Source: Chromera velia (Eukaryota > Sar > Chromeraceae). Taken from it: DNA of 30,000 nt. Below, piece by piece: positions 21,747 through 30,000 of this stretch. Below the pieces are notes generated by a model, which searched no databases, had not been told where the DNA came from, and worked only from the letters and a program-made list of their open reading frames with translations. Numbering within the stretch: the stretch's first letter is position 1; each line of letters begins with the position of its first letter. The DNA lies in assembly GCA_018398765.1 (NCBI GenBank), contig JAHBMJ010000639.1, forward strand, positions 1 to 30,000, read 5' to 3'. Both the position numbers and the translations under genes were made by a program.

Positions 21747-22363
21747 CCCTGCAGGTAGCCAGGATTTTACGGGATTTTAGCCCAGGATTTTAGCGGATTT
21801 TATGGGATTTTGGCTAGGATTTTGGTGGATTTTACCTAAGATTCTGCCGGACTCTTAACGTTAAAAATATAATCCCTACACCTAGGATTTTAGAATCTAA
21901 AATCCTGGAAGAAAGCTAAAATCCTAGCCACTTCCTAGGATTTTACAGGATTATACGGGATTATACGGGATTTTACGGGATTATATATGGGATTTTATGG
22001 GATTTTAAAGGAATGAATAAAATTAAATTCAAACATGAATGATACACTTCCAGTTTGACCTGAAGGGATAACCGGCATCGATTGTGATCGACTTTTATTT
22101 CATTGTTTTTGTTTATGTTAAAACTCCGTAAAATCCCGTATAATCCCGTAAAATCCTGGCATTCATTTCTAAAATCCTAGGATCCAGGATTTTAGTCTTT
22201 AGAATCCCTAGAGCCAGGATTTTAGATTCTAAAATCCTGCAGAAATAGTCCGGCAGAATCCTGGGCAAAATCCGCCTAAATCCGCTAAAATCCTGGCCAA
22301 AATCCCGTAAAATCCGCTGAAATCCTGGGCTAAAATCCCACAAAATCTTAGCTACCTGCAGGG
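21747..22363. mobile_element. Foldback-type element with GGATTTT-repeat arms
   Basis: The 617-bp segment starts CCCTGCAGGTAGC (21747-21759) and ends with its exact reverse complement GCTACCTGCAGGG (22351-22363). The arms (about 21747-22010 and 22115-22363) pair imperfectly over their length, including shared landmarks such as GATTCTGCCGGACT and TTTTAGAATCTAAAATCC. Both arms consist of degenerate units around AGGATTTTA(C/G)GG. A unique spacer of about 100 bp (22011-22114) separates them. No transposase is present, so it would be non-autonomous. A target duplication was not identified with certainty; GTATA stands just outside both ends in inverted orientation. Confidence 0.75.
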
Positions 22364-22515
22364 CTATTCTATACGTGGAGCGTGGTGACGCCGTGGTCTC
22401 GTTTAAATAGTATTTTTTATATATCCCCCCCCCCATGAATGTGTGCTCTGGGTTGTCCTCAAAGACTTGCTAGTGGCTTAGGATTTGGCGTCGCTAAATC
22501 TAGGATTTAACCTTT

Positions 22516-22516
<1 letters not shown>
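22364..22516. other. Spacer between the foldback element and the LINE tail
   Basis: Contains a poly-C run (22426-22434) and two more AGGATTT motifs (about 22480-22510) resembling the units of the foldback element. No gene was seen. Confidence 0.4.
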
Positions 22517-22548
<32 letters not shown>

Positions 22549-22562
22549 TATTATTATTATTA
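22517..22562. repeat. (ATC)n(ATT)n microsatellite, probable LINE 3' tail
   Basis: Ten or so ATC units run into five ATT units. On the minus strand this reads (AAT)n(GATGAT)n directly downstream of the LINE 3' region. Several LINE clades, the I element for example, end in short tandem repeats instead of poly-A. Confidence 0.7.
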
Positions 22563-22891
22563 ATCGGTCTATAGGCCATCATGCAATGCATGAGTCTAGG
22601 ATAATGCTTTATTGCCCCTTTGCCAGACCTGCATCATACAATGGGAGGGGGCTTCACTTTCGCAACTCTAAACACCCTGCATCTAGAAGATGCTTTCTGA
22701 ATCGCTGATGTCGTCTCCCTTCTGTGGGAGGAGTGCGACAACTGCAACAGAGACTGTCAGGTAGTAGAGGCAGACAGGAAGACCAGTGGAGAGGGGGGAC
22801 GGGAGATGTACTTGGCAGATAAAAAAAGAACATTCAAAAAGTGAGACGGGAAGAGGGGTAAGTAACCATCACATGCATCGAATCACAGGCC

Positions 22892-24129
22892 TTACGATGG
22901 AGGGCGCAGACAGATGTTTTGTAAGAGTCGCAGGGCCGGTATGGGTGAGTGTCTGAGTGCCAGGGTAACCTTCATTCGTGCCAACAATTCGCTTTGCGTG
23001 GCGTGTTTTAGAGGGGTGGAGTCTATCGATAGCAACCACTTTCTCTCTCTTTCTTGGGCTCTGTCTAATTTGGCTTCAATTTCGGTTACAATTGCATTCA
23101 GAGCCTCTCGATCTGCTCTTATTTCTGTGCATTCAGTCAGTCGGTGCAGTAGATCGTCTGCTTTGCCCCTGCATGCAGGGCAAACCACGTCTTCCAGCCC
23201 TCTGTAAGGTGCATGGGGGCGACCACCAAGCAACATATACAGTAAGGCTAAAAAAGGGCCTGAGGACCAGATCGCAGCGCGAGGGAGAGAAACGAAACGG
23301 GAGGACGAAGGGGATGAGGGAAAAGTAGAGGAAAGGAAGAGGAGAGACGAACGTTGGGCAGTAGGATAAGACGTTTGGAACACATTCGGTCTGACGCCTC
23401 TGCCAAACTGCAAAACCGCCCCCTGTGAAGCGGCCCTTTCTAGACAACCATCAATCCATTCATCAACTTCCCGGTTGATCACTGCTCTTAAGAGAAGGAG
23501 ACGGCCAACTTTGGTAGCTTTCTTCCTTCTCTTGATCGTTGGATTGACAGTCACAAATTCTTCCAATCTGGTCGACCCAATCAATTTTTGTGCATGCATC
23601 ATAGAGGAAGGACAATCACCATTCATTAAAGCCGACCAGGCACCCGCGGGCATCTTGAGGTCAATATGTTTTAAGTTAGTCAAATACCCCGCAAGTCTCA
23701 TCGACATGTGCACACGTGCAGGAAGTAGACCGACAGCACACAGAGTAGGTACACGGAAAGAGGAGAGAGACAGATTCAAAGCCCAACGGACAAAGCACAA
23801 TTGAAGGGCATCTAATGCATCCATGTCTAACTTGCGCACAGGCAGACAGTCAAACACGTATAGAGCAACAGGCAACCAGAAAGCGCATAGACACAAAATT
23901 TTTGCTACGGGGGGCAGGCGACCTAAAGAGAGTGCCACGCTCTTTGCATGACCCATCCGTCTACTCGCTATGCTAAGCCTCTCTTCTATTACCTCCCTTA
24001 AGTCTCCCCCTTCAAACAAAAGAACACCCAAATACTTATACGACCCCACTTTCTCGACTTCTTTTCCCCCAAACACAATCCTGCCTTCAATTGCAGGGTA
24101 AGAGTCGGATAGACGCATGATTTTCGTCT
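22892..24129 (-). pseudogene. LINE ORF2, C-terminal part after the insertion
   Basis: An open stretch of 408 residues from 24118 to the stop at 22892, in frame with sequence up to the insertion at 24129. It starts in the RT thumb region (GSYKYLGV at about 24046-24023) and ends with a zinc motif CPACRGKADDLLHRLTEC at 23182-23129, as found at the C-terminus of many LINE ORF2 proteins. It has no internal stop, in contrast to the upstream half. It is not a separate gene: its apparent first Met is internal to ORF2. The 3' untranslated part runs from 22891 to about 22563. Confidence 0.85.
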
Positions 24130-24137
24130 TTTTTAAA
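24130..24137. repeat. Target site duplication, left copy
   Basis: TTTTTAAA, immediately outside the left terminal inverted repeat; its partner is at 27519-27526. Because the flanking LINE sequence is T-rich, one base of length ambiguity is possible. Confidence 0.75.
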
Positions 24138-24182
24138 CTGACTGTACTGACAATTGAAACTTTTGTACTAGAAAGTGACTTT

Positions 24183-25770
24183 TTATTTTCTATATATCAT
24201 ACTAAATTTTATATAAAAAACTAAGTCTCTAAAGCACCTAGAATGATTCTATTTATTGTTTCTTACCTGCATGAAAGTATGAACAACTTTTAAAGATAAG
24301 GTTTAATGGGTTTGTGGTATGTATGTTGGAAATTGTTGGACGTGAGTGAGGTGAAAGAGTTATAGTATATTGATATATCGGGGAGTGATTGCAGACTCTG
24401 CAGGTATATGACAATGTACAGTGTAATGCACAAACAAGCTAACTTTTACTTCTAATGGAATACGCCGAATCCGGACACTGATGTAAGGAGGGAGCACATA
24501 GCGGGTAACCCCCATGAAAGGTAAGAATGAATGTCCGCAAACAGATCTACCGATTTGACACCCACAGAAAGCAGTTCAACCAAACAAATGTTGAGCACTA
24601 TGACCGTGCAAGAGGTAAATGCTTAGCTTCTGAAAGCCTGATCGATCCATGGCCTCTAGCCAGAGGGCCTTGCCCACGACCAGCCATCATAGCGTTCTTA
24701 TTTTTTCTGGGTGAGGCCCGGCACTGGCCAGGTAGTCTGGCCACTGGGTTTTAGTCCACCGAGGAGCCCTACCTCCAAATTCTTATGCAAACAAGAGCTG
24801 CGCCTCACTCCCACAACTTCAGATCACCTGAGATTACCAGCCGTAATGCTTCTTCACGAAACCCAAGCACCGACAAACGGTCAGTCTGACCTGCAGCATA
24901 GATATGCAAAAAATTATAAAGTGGCTCACCTTCTGGCCACCCAAAGCTGGCCCCCTCATCCAGAAAGCCTTTTCAGCTCCTCATTTAGAGCTTGTTAGAG
25001 CGTACGTATGGAAAGGATTCAATAGAAGCTTTACTGGGGCAACTTTGTAGGCCCCTTTACGTGGAGACGGGCCGTACCCTTCGTGATGGAAGATCGAAAT
25101 TGCCCTCTCAGGGCAGCCAGTAGAGTGAATATCATAAACCCAAGAAAAAGCAAAGAAGCCAATCCTCTAGGCTTTCGATTAAGCCTACTTTCATTGCTGG
25201 AGAGCAAGTCTGTGTGATGGGAGAGAGGCGGCACTAGGTTGTGCTCTGATCGACTTGAAACATTCAACGGAAAGCCGATTTGGGGAGCGGATTTTAGATC
25301 GGCCAACCATGTGACGGCCCCGAAAGGCAAGCTACGCGTTATAGGCCAGGGCCCGGCCGGCCACTAAGGCCAAAAAGCACTTCCCGGCTGCGCGCTGACC
25401 CATCAAAATGCCGATCTGAAAAATTTGCAGTCAGGTCTTCAGAAAGTTCTCCTCCAGTCAAAAAGTCGGATCAACAGAATGGGCCTCTATCCACAAAATC
25501 TCATTGTCAAACATTCCATTGGATTGTATTGGAAGGCTTGACAACGACGAAATCGTGTGCAGCTTTTTATTCCAGAACCTCATTTTTGGAGGGGTTACAG
25601 ATTCCAGAGTTTTTTCCTCCTCCGGTATCTGTGTTAGCTGGACACCTCTGATTACTCGTGGGAGTGGTTGCCTCGGTGCAAAGGAGTTGTACAACAACTA
25701 AAAGGGTCAGCGGAGTGGTTTGGATCGCTCAATCAGGTCAGTTCGTTTTGTGTCGTTCCACCAGCAACAA
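24183..25770. other. Interior of the DNA transposon, origin unknown
   Basis: Several unrelated frames of 65-99 codons lie on both strands (for example 25330-25031 minus, 25697-25458 minus, 24527-24754 plus). None carries a motif I recognise. A segment with GGCCCGGCCGGCC at about 25350 breaks the AT-rich trend. It could be captured host or organelle sequence, or a decayed element body. Confidence 0.35.
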
Positions 25771-25994
25771 GGGGGGGTGGACCCTTTCGCAGGGGTACGA
25801 AGCGGCCCAATTTCGTACCCCTAGTGGAGGGGGAGGGTCCGACCTGCTCTGCAGGTTTGCGTCCAAAATGTGTCTAGGAAATACTCCTAGACACATTTTG
25901 GACGCAAACCTGCAGAGCAGGTCGGACCCCCCTCCTCCACCAGAGGTACGAAATTGGGCCGCTTTGTACCCCTGCGAGAGGGTCCACCCCCCCC
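25771..25994. mobile_element. Hairpin MITE, near-perfect palindrome
   Basis: A 224-bp inverted repeat: the left arm begins GGGGGGGTGGACCCT and the right arm ends with its complement. The arms are about 110 nt each with only a handful of mismatches and a 5-nt loop around 25880 (TCTAGGA-AATAC-TCCTAGA). It contains no coding capacity. It would form a very stable hairpin as RNA or single-stranded DNA. A target duplication was not resolved. Confidence 0.8.
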
Positions 25995-26387
25995 TCCCAG
26001 CGAGGGAATTAAAAAAATTTTGTTTGCAGAGATGAGCTTTCTTGGTACATACAGAAGGCTTTGTATGATGTCTATAAGTGTTCCTGTGTGGTTGCAACCT
26101 GGCCATTGTGGTTGCTGAGCGACTGACCGGTCTGCCCTCGGCAAGGCAAAAAACTGCCGTCTCCCTTTACGTGTGTTGCTCACCCTTTCCCCCCTTCTCT
26201 GCTCTTTGTAGGTCGTTGGTCTCATTTGGGAGATGTTTGTTCTGGGCCCCAGGCTTTCTTCAACTCTTTTAGAGGTAGGTCTTTGCATCTTCGTTACGGT
26301 CGCAGTCTTCAGACTGCGAAAGGGAGCAGCACCCATACGTGCCGAGCCTGTGTTTTTTTCTACCAGCCTGACTGCTTCCAAAATTTT

Positions 26388-26955
26388 GCCCTTCTTTCCT
26401 GCTTGACTGCCCTCTAGCTTTCAGCCTTTCTGTCTGGCTAAATGCCTTTCCAATTTTAGCCTTTCTGCCCATTCTATTGCCTTTCTAATTTCGGCCTTCG
26501 CCGTGCTTCCAATTTTGGTCTTTCTGTCTGCCTCAATGCTTTCCAAATTTCGGCCTTTCTGTCTGCCTGACTGACTTTGCAATTTTGGCCTTCCTGCTTG
26601 TCCGGTTGCCTTCCCAATTTTGGCTTTCCTGCCTGCCTGATTGCCTTCTCTATTTCAGCCTTCGTTCCCGCCTAAGTTTCCTCCTAACGCTTCCTAATTT
26701 CGGTCATCCTGCTTGCCCGATGGCCTTCCCAATTTTGTTTTTCCTGCTGGCCCGACTGTCTTCAAAAGTTTGGCCTTTTTGTATGTCTGACTGCCTCCCA
26801 GAGTTCGTTCTTTCTGCCCACTTGCCTGCCTTCCAATTTCGGTCTTCTTGGCGGCCTGACTGCCTTCCAATTTTAGTCTTCCTACCCGCCTGATTGCCTT
26901 CCCGATTTCGGCCTTCCTGCCCGTCTGATTGCTTTCCCAATTTCGGTTTTCCTGC
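26388..26955. repeat. Minisatellite, 34-36-bp unit, about 15 copies
   Basis: Degenerate units follow the pattern CCAATTTYGGCCTTCCTGCC then TGACTGCCTT. The AATTT landmark recurs at intervals of mostly 34-36 bp from about 26450 to 26940. The unit length is not a multiple of three, so the basic, Gln/Gly/Arg/Lys-rich frames on the minus strand are a by-product and not evidence of a protein. Confidence 0.8.
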
Positions 26956-27120
26956 TTTCATGTACTTTCATATATCATTCTGACGCAAATTAAAGATACA
27001 AGTTATGTTTGCATGCATGCTTTTATGTGGATTCTGGCGATTCGACTGACTTTCTGTTTGTGTGCACGTATTTTTGCAGGTGGCGTTTACGGGTGTGTAT
27101 GTTTGATATATACTGAGATG

Positions 27121-27152
27121 TCCCCCCCCTCCCCCCCCCCNCCCCCCCCCCT
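27121..27152. repeat. Poly-C run with an undetermined base
   Basis: A C homopolymer broken by single T residues and one N at 27141. The true length is uncertain because such runs are hard to sequence. Confidence 0.9.
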
Positions 27153-27518
27153 GCCCCTGACATGCCCGCCGTTGAGCAGTGCCTCATATGAATTAAAAAC
27201 AAAACAGTTATGATCATGAGAAGAAATGCTTCAATCAGATCGATTCAAAGCCATTCAGATGCATTTTTTATTGTGTTTTCATCTTAGCGTTAATTTATGA
27301 TGACAGGTACCAGACAATTTATGGTTTTAAAAAAATATATACTCTATATATACATTTTTTTATTTCATTTTTTAAACATCTTACTAAGCTTAAATAGTCT
27401 TAAATAAATTATGAAAATCAATTTGTTTAAAGGTTAAACTATCTATTTTAATGGTTTAAAAACTAAATTTTTCAAAGTCACTTTCCAGTACAAAAGTTTC
27501 AATTGTTAGTATAATCAG

Positions 27519-27526
27519 TTTTTAAA
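27519..27526. repeat. Target site duplication, right copy
   Basis: TTTTTAAA, immediately outside the right terminal inverted repeat, followed by the interrupted LINE sequence TTAACAGTGAG. Confidence 0.75.
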
Positions 27527-29969
27527 TTAACAGTGAGCCCTCTCTCTTCACAGAAAAAATTCAATTCATTCAAGCTGCATAACCTGCAGGTCATGTACGC
27601 TCTCAGCAACGAGGACAAGGTCATCGGCGTAACCAAGGCTATCGCACTCAACCCCACCGAGCAGAACCTCTGTACGATCGGAAGCCTTCACTCTTTCATA
27701 CAGATCATTAATGAAAATCAAGAAGAGAAGAGGGGAGAAAGGATCTTCTTGTTTCACCCCTTTCTCTTCTTTGAACATAAAAGGGCTGCCAGTGATGCTT
27801 CCGTACACATTTGTATACATTGTCCGAATCATTTTGATATCGATTGCACTCACCTTTTGCTTCAATAAAACTTTAAACAAAACATCCCTGGGCAGGGAGT
27901 CAAAGGCTTTGCTGAAGTCTACAAAGCATGCTAACAAGGGCTTCTTTCGTTTCTTTGCCTTTTGCATCAGCGTGGTAAGTGTTCCAATGGCTTCTCTTGT
28001 TCCTACCCCTTGCTGAAAACCCAACTGCCTATGGTCAATCTTCACCTGCGATGTAAGACGGGCAAAAAAGAGTGAAGAAAAGAGTTTTAATAAGAGTGAG
28101 ACAATATGAATCGGACGCTATTCACCAGAATCGGGGTAGGGAGGCCCCTTTGGAACCGAACAGATTTTAATTACATTCCATTCATCTCGCCAAGTAGATG
28201 TCAAGTGAATTAAATTCAAATGGATAAATAACAAAGCATGAGAAAGAGGTGAATATTGAAAGCAGAGGGAGAGGTGGTTGGGGGCGAGTCCGGACAACCC
28301 TGCAGCCTTTTCCTCTTTTGTAGACCGAAGGACTTTCCTTATTTCTTCTATGCAAAAATAAGGGCAAGACGGAGGGATTGGTGGGGGCAAGGGGGGAGAG
28401 TGAATGCTAAAGGGAACCTAATAAGAGTGGGCATGCAGTTGCAAAAAGACGCCAGGGTGCAAAGAAGAGTTAAAAACGGGCGGGGCTGGCTGTGAAGGAG
28501 GGAAAGGGGGAGCACTTCCTTATGTAGATTCCCTACCACAGGGAGAGTCAGCGAAGATGGAAGCCCAGTGGCAAAAAAAGTCCTTTAATGAAGGCTGGGA
28601 ACCAGGAGGGGCTTTCTCTTTATTGCTTCTTTGCAGCTTTCTTCTCAATGACCAGACCTTTGAAGGGTTGGAGGACAACTCGAGTGCAACCTTTTCTGCA
28701 CAGAGCTTCTCGTACACCTTTCTTTTCCTGTTATGCAATCGCAGACATCTGCGGGCCTGCTTTTCAACTGTCTGTCTTAAAGCAACCACGTTCACTCTGC
28801 TGCTCCCACTTCTCCCCTCATTCTCACATGATTGCACAAGTTTATTCAACGTCTTCCTTGCTTCCCTCCAAAGTGTCGCTGCTTCCTTGCATTTATTATC
28901 AAACCATTCGGCCTTTTTCTTTTGTCTCACTTTTTTCCTGCCCTGTTGACCATCCAAATCCTTCCGCTTGATTTCTTTTGTCGGGCCGGCCAACGTGGTT
29001 TCCCATTCTTTCAGCAGTAACTTTTCCTATTCACAGAAAGACAAGGGCACCGGTTGCTCACATAAGTTGGGAGCAGACAGTGGGGGGGGGGGAGCGGATG
29101 GAAAAGAAGAGAGATCAATGTTTTCAGCTTTGCAAGCTATTTTTACAAGTCCAGGCCATAGCTGTTCAGCCAATTGACCAGCTGCTGCAGCTGAGGGGAG
29201 AAGCTCCTCGTCTGAGACAGGAGTGGATCTGACGGAGCAATGAAGGGAAGGGATAGGTAAAAGGGAGTTCTCTTTGCTGTTTGGCTACTGAGGGGGAATG
29301 AAAGGGGTAGCAACAAGGGATAAAGAAAGTGATACAGCTGCATGGTCAAGCTTGGACAGTTCTGCTGGCTGTTTCACATCGAAGTGAGTATAAGCACGGA
29401 GGAGGGGAGGATCAACAAGAAAAAAGTCAATCAGAGTGTGACCCCTACCTTTCCAGAGGAAGGTGCATGCAGTCACGTGAGAAAGAGCGTGCTTCCCCAC
29501 TCCAAGCGGGGGCAGAACCATCAATGCAGAGACCATTTAAAGGGAGAAGATTCATTAGTTCACAGAGTTTTAAAAGAGAACGGCCCTGCTGATCAACTTT
29601 TTGGTTGCAAGACGAAGCACAGACTACTCCCGATACATTCTCTTCCTAAATGATTCCGTTCTTGTTTTGTACCCCCCTATCCTAGGTAATTTCTTTTGGC
29701 AGCTCATCGGAGATGTGAACGTTGAAATCACCAGTCATAATTCTCCTTTCTCCTAGAGGAACTTCCGACAATGCATCTGTTAGGCGTTTCCAGTGGCTTG
29801 GATCCCCGCCTTCCTCCCCTCTCCTAGTAGACCGTCCGTATAGCACATATACTCCAAACACATGCAAAATACAGGACTTGCTGTGTGCATCGAATCCACC
29901 AACACGCAATGACGCACGCAGCATGGATGGGCCGACCAGTTCGATCTCAGGCCTTAGTCGGCCTCTCAA
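27527..29969 (-). pseudogene. LINE ORF2, endonuclease and reverse transcriptase part (broken)
   Basis: Endonuclease: GDFNVHISDE at 29732-29703, then DQQGRSLLKLCE, the IDFFLV strand (29431-29414) and SKLDHAAVSL (about 29356-29327), the SDH-like catalytic His motif. A linker rich in Lys/Arg follows (28993-28523). Reverse transcriptase: EEIRKVLRSTKEEKAAG, QLGFQQGVGTREAI, FVDFSKAFD (27925-27899) and YADD (27631-27620). Breaks: stops at 29684-29682, near 29646, at 29287-29285, 28522-28520, 28420-28418 and 28120-28118; a frame change near 29525; another near 27575, just after YADD. GVKQ is followed by Glu where the family has Gly. Stretches between breaks stay in one frame, so decay is moderate. 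Upstream coding continues past the window. Confidence 0.85.
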
Positions 29970-30000
29970 TAACTTCTGAATTAGGACAGCGCTGAATTAG

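Larger units (their letters stand above)
24138..27518. mobile_element. Non-autonomous DNA transposon inserted in the LINE (hAT-like)
   Basis: 3,381 bp bounded by 45-bp terminal inverted repeats (24138-24182 and 27474-27518) with four mismatches; the shared core is CAATTGAAACTTTTGTACT. An 8-bp direct repeat TTTTTAAA flanks it (24130-24137 and 27519-27526). Removing the element and one copy of the repeat joins the LINE in frame across the gap (residues VNLKKTKIM), which proves insertion into a LINE. An 8-bp target duplication is typical of hAT elements, so that assignment is an inference. No transposase-sized frame is present. The ends are AT-rich; the interior has a more GC-balanced segment of unknown origin (about 24500-25720), a hairpin element, a minisatellite and a poly-C run. 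Confidence 0.85.
22517..30000 (-). mobile_element. Decayed non-LTR retrotransposon (LINE), interrupted by a DNA transposon
   Basis: Read on the minus strand, it enters from beyond the right edge with an apurinic-type endonuclease, a linker, a reverse transcriptase with YADD, then a C-terminal region with a CCHC-type zinc motif, and ends near the (AAT)n(ATG)n tail at 22562-22517. The portion 24130-27526 is a later insertion plus target duplication. Coding sequence is broken by several in-frame stops and at least two frameshifts, so this copy is dead. The clade was not assigned; the endonuclease-RT-CCHC order fits apurinic-endonuclease LINEs generally. The 5' end is outside the window. Confidence 0.85.

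Noticed and set aside
22113-22436. 107-codon minus-strand frame rich in ILRDF-like repeats
   Set aside because: It is translation of the GGATTTT units of the foldback element.
22892-24118. Stand-alone 408-residue gene
   Set aside because: It is the C-terminal part of the LINE ORF2; the frame continues upstream across the transposon scar.
25738-26106. 122-codon frame and its mirror frame on the other strand
   Set aside because: Both are translations of the two arms of the hairpin element.
26704-26961. 85-codon minus-strand frame with Gly/Arg/Lys repeats
   Set aside because: The underlying repeat unit is not a multiple of three; it is a minisatellite.

Overview
The window is eukaryotic nuclear DNA from an intron-rich alga with a complex (secondary red-type) plastid. 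The evidence is a nuclear gene for chlorophyll/tocopherol-pathway geranylgeranyl reductase, split into eight exons, whose product starts with a signal peptide followed at once by Phe. A second gene has the same type of leader. Together with long introns full of microsatellites, cbEGF/PAN extracellular proteins and decayed LINEs, this fits a chromerid alga best (Chromera velia is my first guess, Vitrella second). A stramenopile cannot be excluded from sequence alone. One N inside a poly-C run (27141) marks draft assembly.

Layout. 1-2655 (minus): 5' part of a secreted protein, signal peptide-cbEGF-PAN-PAN-cbEGF, in five exons and running off the left edge. 2656-3450: divergent promoter with GC-rich repeats, a 22-bp tandem repeat and a TATA-like box. 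3451-5211 (plus): intronless 586-residue P-loop ATPase with a plastid-type leader. 5212-10099: no gene recognised; diverged direct repeats, a CTAG-rich AT tract and many simple repeats. 10100-15190 (minus): eight-exon gene for a 774-residue E3 ligase-like protein with MIB/HERC2-type SH3 repeats and a C-terminal MDM2-type RING. 15191-15827: second divergent promoter, again GC-rich. 15828-19868 (plus): geranylgeranyl reductase (ChlP). 19869-21746: no gene seen, one perfect 58-bp tandem duplication. 21747-22363: a foldback element whose two arms are built of GGATTTT units. 22517 to beyond 30000 (minus): a decayed non-LTR retrotransposon (endonuclease, reverse transcriptase, CCHC-type zinc motif) ending in an (ATT)n/(ATC)n tail. 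It is split by a 3,381-bp DNA transposon (24138-27518) with 45-bp terminal inverted repeats and an 8-bp target duplication. That transposon itself contains a hairpin MITE and a 34-36-bp minisatellite.

How it fits together. The left two thirds hold two head-to-head gene pairs, each pairing a gene for a plastid-leader protein (ATPase, ChlP) with an unrelated minus-strand gene. ChlP supplies phytyl side chains for chlorophyll and tocopherol; the ATPase may act in the same organelle, but its job is unknown. The right third is a transposon graveyard with at least three nested layers. Exon joins were worked out by reading phase, splice dinucleotides and family similarity; no transcript data were available.
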